A stretch of DNA of 64,000 nt, taken from contig OX579639.1 of NCBI GenBank assembly GCA_951230915.1, positions 24,676,001 through 24,740,000 on the forward strand, written 5' to 3'. Of the stretch, positions 34,119 through 43,100 are shown piece after piece. The first letter of the stretch is position 1; the number at the start of each line of letters is the position of its first letter. Position numbers and translations under genes: made by a program. Under the pieces are notes generated by a model that saw nothing but the letters and a program-made list of their open reading frames with translations, was not told the DNA's origin and searched no databases. The stretch is from Antitrichia curtipendula (lineage: Eukaryota; Streptophyta; Bryopsida; Hypnales; Leucodontaceae).

Positions 34119-34341
34119 CCGCTCCTCACTTTTATCTTCCCCCTTGTGTCATGCAAGAGAGAGTGGAGAGCTTGGTGGTTTATCCTCCATTGGCTCCTTT
34201 CTAAGGGAAGATAAGAGTGTGATTTCTAGGGAATACTTGTTGCTTTTTTTTTCTACATTTTGCGTATGATCATTTGGCAAATCGTATATTGCCTTGTGGA
34301 TTACAAATTGCAAGTGCACTTCTAAACGTGATTTCATCACG

Positions 34342-34776
34342 ATGCCGAGATCAAATAAGGCTGCGAAGAACAAACGAGTGAAGTCGGACAGTGAAGCGAG
34401 TATGGACGCTCCTTCTCTCGCTTGCAAAGCATTTCTCATTGAATGCATTGTCAATTTTTATGAGTCGGAAACCACTGCGTCGTTGTATACCAAATATGCG
34501 AGGTATGAAGACGAGTGTCCAGCTAAATTCAAGGGAGATATGGCACAGAAGTTCACGGATGCTTTAAACGTACCCTATTGGATTCATGAAATGGAGAAGA
34601 AGGGCTTTCAACAATTTTTGAAGAACAAGGTCCATGATGCATTGTGGAATGCAAAGGTGATCTTAGAGAAGTACGGGAAGCAACACCGCGTAGGTGATGG
34701 CGCTTTTGAACAGGTCATTTTGAGGGCAGACTTGTTTGTTCGCCAGTGTGCCCCCTTTTGCAAAGAATCCAAATAG
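34342..34776 (+). CDS. Small basic cargo protein upstream of the kinase
   Basis: 144 residues from ATG 34342. It starts MPRSNKAAKNKRVKSDSE, a lysine-rich stretch that could be a nuclear signal, followed by a mostly helical body with conserved-looking aromatic residues. I recognise no family. The stop (34774-34776) lies 10 bp before the kinase ATG, and the kinase frame is +1 relative to this one and already open upstream of its ATG. The two could be a single ~500-residue protein broken by a one-base indel, or two separate proteins on one transcript. Confidence 0.55.
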   Translation: MPRSNKAAKNKRVKSDSEASMDAPSLACKAFLIECIVNFYESETTASLYTKYARYEDECPAKFKGDMAQKFTDALNVPYWIHEMEKKGFQQFLKNKVHDALWNAKVILEKYGKQHRVGDGAFEQVILRADLFVRQCAPFCKESK

Positions 34777-34786
34777 GCGAAGTTCA

Positions 34787-35827
34787 ATGGGTTGGTGGAA
34801 TAGTGATGAGGGAGTTGTGGAGTTGCAACGTGGGCGACGACATCTCTTAGCGCTTCCGGAAACAGCAAGGGTGATTCCACAAGATGATCAAATCCTGAGG
34901 GGTGGATACGCAACAATTCGAAGGGTCCGAATTGAAGGATGTCGTGAGATACCCACATTTTGGGAGTTCGCAGCGAAGGTTTCTCATCAACAACGCATAC
35001 GACCTCCGCTCGCAAGGTTGGAACACCAAAACGAGTCAATGGCAGTGAGAATTCCACATGATGGAGTTATCCGGTTTTTTGCTGTTCATGCAACGCAAAA
35101 CAAAGGGTACTCGTATTGGTGGAATGGCGGAACATTGAAGCAAATGTTAAAATTGGATAAGGAATATCCCGATAACATTGGCATTCGGTTGGCTTATTCT
35201 CAACCGACCCCAGAAGAGGTGACGAAAGCTTTTTTTCTTGGTCGTTGGAGGAAGAAGCGCACGGAGCTTGCATGGGCATTGGTGCACCTCATGAATGCAG
35301 TGCACAGCGCTGGACATTTGCACAATGATCTTTCACTGGACAACATTATGTTTCACTTTCCCAATGATGAGTCACGTGTTTACATTGGAGTTTGCGATTG
35401 GGGCATGACTACTTTACGTAATGAACCAATGAAGTCCTTGTACACGTTCACCTCTCAGAGTGAGCGGACTGAGACCTTGAAAAAGAGGTGGTGGGTGGAC
35501 CCTTCTATTGCATACTTGCACCGAAGAGACGCGGATGTGTCAATGATACCGGATTTATCACGTAAATCGGAGGAATATGCGGTTGGTCAAATAGCTCAAG
35601 CCATCAACAATGGTTGCATGTCGACGGACTACGTGAGCTTACATCGGGAAAATGAAGGACATACAAGATTTAGCCATGAGGATTTGGCAAGGATTTTTCA
35701 CCTTTGCTTGGAGCGCCTTTGTGATTCGGTGATTGATTCTCGCGGTAGCTTGTCCGAAATCATCCATCGATTTACCAATAATTACAACTGGCCTATTCCA
35801 GATGAACACTTCCGCCACTCATATTAG
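34787..35827 (+). CDS. Divergent protein kinase-like cargo protein
   Basis: 346 residues from ATG 34787. Kinase landmarks appear in order: glycine-loop-like GGYATIRRV (39-47), FAAKV with K64 as the candidate ATP-anchoring Lys, catalytic loop HNDLSLDN (179-186, D181 and N186 in place of HRDxxxxN), and CDWGM (D204, DWG replacing DFG). All core catalytic residues are present, so phosphotransfer is plausible. The HND and DWG forms are unusual for plant receptor or cytosolic kinases. Kinases are not a usual part of hAT elements. The substrate is unknown; candidates are the transposase or the RING protein, by inference only. Confidence 0.75.
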   Translation: MGWWNSDEGVVELQRGRRHLLALPETARVIPQDDQILRGGYATIRRVRIEGCREIPTFWEFAAKVSHQQRIRPPLARLEHQNESMAVRIPHDGVIRFFAVHATQNKGYSYWWNGGTLKQMLKLDKEYPDNIGIRLAYSQPTPEEVTKAFFLGRWRKKRTELAWALVHLMNAVHSAGHLHNDLSLDNIMFHFPNDESRVYIGVCDWGMTTLRNEPMKSLYTFTSQSERTETLKKRWWVDPSIAYLHRRDADVSMIPDLSRKSEEYAVGQIAQAINNGCMSTDYVSLHRENEGHTRFSHEDLARIFHLCLERLCDSVIDSRGSLSEIIHRFTNNYNWPIPDEHFRHSY

Positions 35828-37399
35828 TGTCTATGGTGTTAGTGGACGAAATAGAAGTGATAGAACTATAAAAGTATTAGGTAAATGTAGAGGCGAGTAC
35901 ATAAATTTGCATGATTGTGTGCAAGGATTTTCTAGTATATATATGCACCATCAATGTATGCCAATATATATGCACCCTTATAATTCATATAAAGTTTTGA
36001 AATGTTTGTGTGTTTTGAAACTTTCAATGTCCAATGTCTACCATCTATTTATGCATTCATCATATGTTTTGCTTGAAATCCTTGAATGAGAAGTGCAATG
36101 CAACAATTATTGTTGATGGATGTTAGCTTGGTATGGTTGGGTTCAAAATTGTATAATCAATGCTGAACACATATAACCCCTAAAAGACCAAAGTGGTTTT
36201 TTTGGCAACATAGCGATTTTGGGCAGCTCACTACAAATGAAATTTATATTTTTTTTCTTTGAAATTTTCATACAACACGTGCCCAAGGAGTAGCTTTAAG
36301 GCCCAACAATTTTCATACATTTAGACTACATGGTTAAAAAGTTATTGCATGATATGTCATTTTCAGTCCTTGGCGGGCAGCACGGGCAGCGAAAAAAACT
36401 TCTTCAAAAATCACTTTTTAAGAAAATAAAAATTTCCAATTGGTTCTTTAGATTTATATGTACATGGGAAGCTTTGAATCATTCCATTTAGATCTATGAG
36501 TCAAAAGTTATGAGGATTCTTAGTTTAAGGGTAGTTATGGAATTTCAACTCTAAAATAAACTTTGAAGACTTGAAGTCTTTTATTTAACTTTATTTTCAA
36601 TATTTTTGAAAAAAAATAAAAACATTGGGTGTAGATTGTTTATTACAACATTACAACCGTTGGATTGGCAATTTACAATTCCATAAATAAATTCTTCACA
36701 ATTTAGTGTTTTGAATCATTCTCTACCTCTTCCTACTTACTATTTTTTTCCTATATGTTGTACAATTCCAAATGATCTGAAAATTTTCAAGCATGTAGCC
36801 AACTTGCCTTCAAGAATAAATCCAAAGAGTAACCACCATTTTGGACATTTTTTCATATGAATGTGACCTTGTGAAGGGCAGCTGCCCGTTTTTTCGCAGG
36901 GACAAAAAAAGGATTTTTGTCAATTCAAACACTATTATCTTGCAATCCACATGGTGGAAAATTCTGAAATTTTTTCCACATCTTCTTAAACAAGTTTACT
37001 ACAAGATCCTATGGTTACATGTGTCCAAGAATGTTTTTTTCTAAAATTTGACACTAGTATTAGAAATGGCAGTTTTGGAACGTTTTTGGTGAAAACATAG
37101 TCCAAAACGATTAGGGGATAATGATAATAGAATTTGGTCATGCGCAAATATTTTTTATATTGAAAAGCAATACAGTTGATACTTGAACAATACCGCTATG
37201 ATGATACCAAGTACCAACCTCCAAATACATTTTAATACAATATATTTACATCAAAATATTTTAGTACGTAAAATCGTAAATGCTATTCGCCGAGATGCCG
37301 ATATGTTTGTACTATGATTGCCACACTCCATAATCCAATAACAAAAGATTCCAAGGCCCGCTCGATTATGAGACAACGACTAAAATAGCTCTACCTACT
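35828..37399. other. AT-rich non-coding region between convergent cargo genes
   Basis: No supportable gene. It lies between the 3' ends of the kinase gene and the inward-facing 37400-38497 gene and should hold both terminators. Confidence 0.5.
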
Positions 37400-38497
37400 T
37401 TACTCGGAATCTGAATGGATGTCATCTCTACGTTTTGGTGGTGTGGAACCGGATCCATAAGTGCCAAGATATGGTCCTCCGCCCCAAGTGCATCCATAGT
37501 CGCTTGGCGTAGCTCCTTGATTGGGATTTCCATAGTAAGGACCTCCAAAAGTTGGAGGAGGAATTACATCACGGTGCTGAGACCTTCCTTGCCTTGGTTT
37601 GACATGACGAGAGCCTGTGTGACGCTCATATGAACCACCCGTAGTAGATCTGGACAAGTATTGGGAGCCTCCTTGGCTAGATCCAAAATCATGTGTGGTT
37701 CCATGGCTTCTTTCTGGGTTGTAATAAGTACCTCGGAGGTCGTTAGCGTAGCGTAAGACCCTTTGACCATCTTGTGAACCAGATGCAGTACGATCATGTT
37801 GGTAGGACCTGTCATGCCCGTGTTGTTGACCCCGATCCTCCATGCTCCTACGCATAGCTTCTTGCATTTGTTGATTGAACTCAATGTCTTCCCGAGCTTC
37901 TTGACGCTCATGTCCCACTGTAAATGTTACGGGTGCTAGATTGTCTTCTACATCATCGTCGTCCGACCATTCATCCTCAGCATCCGGCAATACAACCGGC
38001 GGAAATCCAAACTGCCCTTGATTGGACCACATTCGCATATAATCGCTTGGTTGAGTCCAACTCGTATAAATAACAGCGTCAGTGCGCTTCATATTGTCAA
38101 CATTTTTCCCGTAAATTGTGCGCCAATCTACATCTTTGTGGAGTACAATCTCTGCCCAAACCATGGCCATGTTAGAATAATTCATAACATTTGATTTGGA
38201 GTCAGGCAGCTCAGCGCACTGCGTTACTTCCTCGTATCGGTGCACAAAGTGTTGGCTCTCGCACGTGGAAATTTGTCCTTCCCAGCGTCAAACTTGTTTG
38301 TCTGCTCTTTCTTGTGACCACATTTTGGAGAGGTGCATCATTTTGACGTACTTTTTGCACATTGTGCAGTCCCAAACTTTCTTGGGCTCTTCTTTCCATC
38401 CAAGTTCAGCTACACACATTGGATTTGCCCAATCTCCCCAGTTCATGTCCTGGGATTTGCCTTTGTTACTGGACCTTGAACTACTATTGCCAGGCAT
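37400..38497 (-). pseudogene. Inward-facing cargo protein sharing the RING gene's N-terminal domain (one in-frame stop)
   Basis: A single frame from ATG 38497 to the stop at 37400 (~365 codons), interrupted by TGA at 38288-38290 (codon context GTT TGA CGC; a CGA Arg origin is likely). N-terminal residues have MCVAELGWKEEPKKVW, CTMCKKYVKMMHLSKMW, QHFVHRYEEV and NMAMVWAEIVLHKDVDW, lining up with the RING protein's domain (CKRYVKMYHIDKLW, HFVHRSLEVW, YAELILARKVDW). The C-terminal half is Gly/Ser/Tyr/Gln-rich and likely disordered, and lacks coiled coil and RING. It may be a paralogue derived from the left-end gene; the function is unknown. Array 5 and a TATA box lie upstream. Confidence 0.7.
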
Positions 38498-38756
38498 GAT
38501 AACCTTGATTAAAATGAAATGATTTGATGACAAAGTTTACATAAAACTTTAGAACAACTTAACAAAATGTTTGACACTTGCCAATGAAACGAGGTGAAGT
38601 TGTTAACAAGGCCTTCAAAACCAAGTAATCACCAAAATAAATTGGTGCAATTCAGTATCCGAGCACAATCGTTCACGCACCAAAACGAAAGGGGCGCGCA
38701 GAGCCACTGAGAGGCACTGGATCATCCACTCCGCAAGGGAAACGATTGTGAGGAAT

Positions 38757-39101
38757 GAGCCGTCCGCCGCTCTATTTATGGCGTCCGAAGGTGGACCAGG
38801 CAATGCGGACGCGTACATGCGAATCGGACGGCCCAGAATCGGATGGGCAGATCATGCGGACGGGATTGTGCGGACCTCCCGTCCGCACATGCCCGTCCGC
38901 ACGATCTCGTCCGGCCGCCGTCCGCCTTGTCCAGCCGAGGGCCCGTCCGCGAGCCTCCCGACCGCGCGGATGATTCGACCGCGCGGACAGCCCGATCGCG
39001 CGGACGGGCCGACCGGTCAGACGGCCTGTCCAGGGATGTCAAAAGACGTCCGGGGGTCAGCGTCCACGTCCGCCGGACGTGGACACGGACGTCCGGACGT
39101 C
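38757..39101 (-). promoter_or_regulatory. GTCCG/CGGAC array 5 (right subterminal, upstream of the minus-strand gene)
   Basis: A GC-rich block of GTCCG and CGGAC words running from the TATA box (38771-38780) to the right terminal repeat. It mirrors array 1 in position and orientation relative to the element end and its gene. The outermost words (GGACGTCCGGACGTCC near 39088-39102) match the left end in inverted orientation. Confidence 0.75.
38771..38780 (-). promoter_or_regulatory. TATA box of the minus-strand cargo gene
   Basis: On the minus strand it reads GCCATAAATAGAGC, ~275 bp upstream of ATG 38497, directly at the inner edge of array 5. Confidence 0.6.
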
Positions 39102-39102
39102 C

Positions 39103-39113
39103 TGTCAACCCTG
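39103..39113 (-). repeat. Right terminal inverted repeat of the giant hAT
   Basis: TGTCAACCCTG, the exact inverse of 22811-22821. Confidence 0.93.
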
Positions 39114-39121
39114 GCTGTATG
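39114..39121. repeat. Right target-site duplication of the giant hAT
   Basis: GCTGTATG, identical to 22803-22810. Confidence 0.93.
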
Positions 39122-39192
39122 GGAAGATGACACCACGGATATATGAACATGGTCTTTATTAGTGTTCTGCTATTCTTTTTCTGTTGTGGTTG

Positions 39193-39760
39193 TTTATCTC
39201 AGACCAAGTTAAACCTTGCGGTCTCTTGCTTTTGACACCGTCTGGTGCTTCTACATGTCATTTGTTTAATTCTTGTACTTTATCACGGGAAGGATTATGT
39301 TGTTTTAGCGTGTCCGGCAGGTGTTTATCTCGGACCAAGTTAAATAGTCTGAGGTTTGTGGTTTCAGGTGAACTTGGACATATATTCCGTGTACGCATTT
39401 GATTTACTTTGTCCGCACTCTTCATGTATTTTTGGCGTCCCACGGGACCATCCACATTGGGTCGACGACGTTTTAACTCGCTTCGAGTTGAATATTCAGT
39501 CATAAACCTTGTGCTGTCGGTTACTTTGTGGGATCTAGCCCTGTTACTAGTTTAACTCGGTTCGAGTTAAGGTTTTTAGTGTGTGACCTGTTCAGCTTCG
39601 GGGACTTTTGTTGGTTTCGGTCTTTGGTTCTTGCGTCTTTAGGAGGAGTTTAACTTGGGTCGAGATAAAATTGACTCGCGTCTCGATGTATTTTAACTCG
39701 ACTCGAGTTGAAATGCCAATCCAAGGGGCTCTGGTCGAGTTAAAATTACATCGAGTTAAA
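39193..39760. repeat. Left array of type-B palindromes
   Basis: 21-bp sites with half-site TTTAACTCGA, one central base and the inverse TCGAGTTAAA. Copies of varying quality start at 39193, 39324, 39472, 39551, 39649 and 39692, with lone half-sites at 39735 and 39751. Together with 22783 they form one array split by the hAT. The matching right-hand array is at 48794-49587. Confidence 0.85.
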
Positions 39761-40007
39761 ATTAAATTGCCAACATTGCATTGCTGCTACTATTATCATT
39801 GAATTGCTATGCCTAAAAGTTTGAGAGGATTACCAGACTTTGAGCTCCTCCACAGAAGAACTCGACCGTGTTAGAACTTTGCTGCACACATTGCTTCGGA
39901 GGATTTAATTCTGCAAAACAGGAAAATTTAATTTGTTCAGCTGAGTTGTATCCCTGCACTTCCTAACAGAGACATGGAATATTCCTGAATTAAACATCAA
40001 CCTAATC

Positions 40008-40170
40008 CAACGAAAAAAAAGACCCTACAATAGCAACAAAAACAAAATTGGGCAACAAAAAGGAAAAAGAAAAGGAAACACAAAAACAAAAACAACAAAT
40101 ACAGAATATGAAACCACAAAAACAACAAAAACAACAAAAAGAAGAACAACAGGAACAACGACATTTATAA
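40008..40170 (+). repeat. A-rich low-complexity tract
   Basis: Runs of ACAAAAACAACAA and AAGAAAAGG over ~160 bp. The apparent reading frame on the opposite strand is all Val/Phe/Leu and is not a gene. Confidence 0.8.
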
Positions 40171-43100
40171 CAAGAACAAAGAGATCTACAGCGAGAACAA
40201 CGAAATCTACAGCAAGAAATCTATAGCAACGAGAACAACTAGAACTACAAGACAAACATGAAATGAGGAAAGTAGAATACGAGATTAACCTTAGAAATTT
40301 GACCGGAAAGTTTTGAGACCCCTATTGCAATCAGCAAACCCTAGAAACGCGACTGCAAGAAAATTCAAGAACTCTACAACTCTAATTCAACCCGAATGCA
40401 AGCAGCAAGCATGTAATGAGGAAATGGAGAAATGCATAATGAAGAACTCACCAACAGAGGATGATTGCTTGGCAGGTTTCGGAATTTTCCGCCTCCGCAG
40501 CACACACAATAAAAACGCCACACCCACGAGACAACGCCCACGAAGCAGCGCCCACGAAACAGAAACGAATTAAAAACTCAAGAATGTTCACGACGACGCT
40601 CAAGAAATGCTGAAGAACGCGCCCACGCGGAAGCAGAAGAACAACAGGAAGCGGAAGAAAATCAAACGGAAAACGAAGCAAAACAAAGCAAAACGAAAGC
40701 AACAGCAAGCGCGAACAAAGCGGAAGAAAATTGGGAGAGATGACCCCTTCATCGCGCCGCCAAATCCTGCTTCTGAAGTCGTGGACCTATAAACGTGGAA
40801 ATCATTTTCAAGAGCCCTTGACATTAAAAAAAAAATATTACAAAGAATATCCTTACACAAAATCTTGAAAGAAAAATCACAATCATTCATTTTCAAAATT
40901 GAAATTTTGATACTAAAACTAGAATCCAACAATAATTTTATAAATGTAGAAACAATAAAAGATTAGAACTTGGTTAATTTTATTTAGCTTCAAAGTATTG
41001 TAAATAATAGAATTTGGTGCCCCAGAGATTCATGAGAAAATTGAAAGTTTGGGAAAAACTAATATAATAAAAATTCCATTATGTTCTTTCTTTAACCCTT
41101 AAAGGACCAAGGAGCCCTCTTTGATATATGCTAGTTATCATAACCTATGTGGGAAGCTTTTTTTCTGTAAAATATTACATTCAAAGGTTATATGTTTATT
41201 ATTTCAATATCAAAATGGGCAACAACAAATTTGTTCTAAAAAATAGATTAACATTTGTTTTTGGAGATTGTATAGATGAATACCTACTAAAAAAATTTAA
41301 ACTATTTAATTCAACACTACCCTAAACTTTTAACTTATTATTTGAATGAGTTAATAAAAAGATCTCTTGTTGGATTTATTAAATTACATAGCATTTATTT
41401 GCTTCAAATATGAATTTTGAATTAATTTTAGATCCTACATAAATACGTACGTAACCAAAAGATTAAGAATAAAAGTTCTATGTTGTTCATTTTAAGTTAT
41501 ATATATATGTATATATACCAAATACATGTTTATTTATATCAAACACATTATTATAGAAGAGTAGTATTTACTTGCTTTAAATTTAATTTTTGAATTAATT
41601 TTAGACCCCACATCCACAAATAACAAAGAACTAAAACATTCAAAATAAAAGCTTTACCTTTTTAAATGGTTATATATATATATAGAAACCATCATGGTTA
41701 AATGGTTAAATGGTTAAATGGTTATATATATATAGAAACCATCATGTACTTTTATTAAATTGGAGATTTGAATTAATTTTAGACCCTATTTCTATATAGA
41801 ACTAAGAGATTAAAATTAAAAAATTAAAAATGTACCTTTTGCATATAGTAAATGTTTTATATACATATGTAGTTGTTTATAAATTCATTTTATGTTTTCA
41901 ATTTCTTTTTGGTTTTCAAGGGTGCCAAGTAGAAGAATGAGTCATCCAAGTCACATTTTAATTTGAATGTGAAATCCTTTAAGTCTTTAACGACGGACTC
42001 ATAACCTTGGAAATCATTTGTTTTGTCACTACCGCGAGTGAATTCTTGGGTTACAATAATTTAAAAGCAATGTCTGCAAGTGAAACTACTACAGATTATT
42101 TTCCCTTTTCACACAAAATTGAGAAGATGAATAGTTACATTTTTGTCCTACAAGCAATCATTCTGTCATTGATCGTCAATAAAGAGGTACTCCACAACAT
42201 ATATGACATAAGCCACTAATCCTTCACAAGAGAGGAAGTCCACATAAGGCCTCATGTTTTGTGGAGCACTTCTGAAGAGTTCATACAAAGATTACCTAAA
42301 ACCACAACAAAAGCCTACCAAATTCCCTTCTAAGAAATTTTTAATTTTATTGTATGGAAAAAAAAAATGGTGCGCACTTGAAATATTACAATTGTTTCCC
42401 TGACAGTCGTATATTAGACTAATATTTAAAATTATGAACTTAATCTACCAAAATTGAAGTATGAAGTGAAATTGAAAGAAAGGTTATTTTGCCAACTTTA
42501 TTTTTGTCCAGACAACTAAAAACCATATTATGTAATAACTGGGCAATATGCGGAATAAAAACTTATTTTGTGCCCTCTTTAAAGTGTTTGGGTTTAAGGT
42601 TGTGCAATTCTGAAGACCATTGACAAGGACTACAAAGTGAACACATATAAATTAAATTTATAAATGTCTACAATTAAATAAATAAAAACTAAGATCTATA
42701 AAATTTCCTTTAAAGAACATTTAATAGAATTCCAATACATCAACGTACAAAAATCCATCATGACCTTCTTGCAATACAGCCAAGTCCAGTCAAAGAATGT
42801 ACAAACTATGTATTTCAACCTTTCTAAGGTTTGTACATATTTTTTATTTGAAAAATGGGTATCTCTTGAATTGCAAAATTAATAGTCAATTCATACTTTC
42901 AATGAAGCATTCCAAATTCTAATACTCACATTTTATTCATTTTTGGTGAATAAATTACTAAAGTTATTTTTTAACATACTACATTTTTGAAATCAATTGA
43001 TAATGACTTTTTTCTAATTCAATTGCATACATATGTAGACATGTACATTTCGAATTATCCTGAACCTTCTAAAGTAACAATGAAATGAACAATAAAATGT

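Larger units (their letters stand above)
22811..39113. mobile_element. Giant cargo-bearing hAT transposon, 16,303 bp
   Basis: Perfect 11-bp terminal inverted repeats (CAGGGTTGACA), an exact 8-bp target duplication, a full-length hAT transposase and GC-rich subterminal arrays define the element. Typical plant hAT elements are about 2-5 kb, so this one is several times larger. Cargo: RING-H2/coiled-coil gene, small protein plus kinase-like gene, and an inward-facing gene at the right end. The exact target duplication implies a fairly recent insertion. Some cargo frames carry in-frame stops, so not every gene need be functional. It sits inside the palindrome array of another element. Confidence 0.93.

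Noticed and set aside
25972..38290. Alternative genetic code with reassigned stops
   Set aside because: Both TGA and TAG interrupt frames, other genes here end normally, and the changes fit ordinary mutation in transposons.
38748..39150. Frames on both strands over GTCCG array 5
   Set aside because: Repeat artefact running into the terminal inverted repeat and out of the element.
40025..40255. 76-residue minus-strand frame of Val/Phe/Leu
   Set aside because: Translation of an A-rich low-complexity tract.
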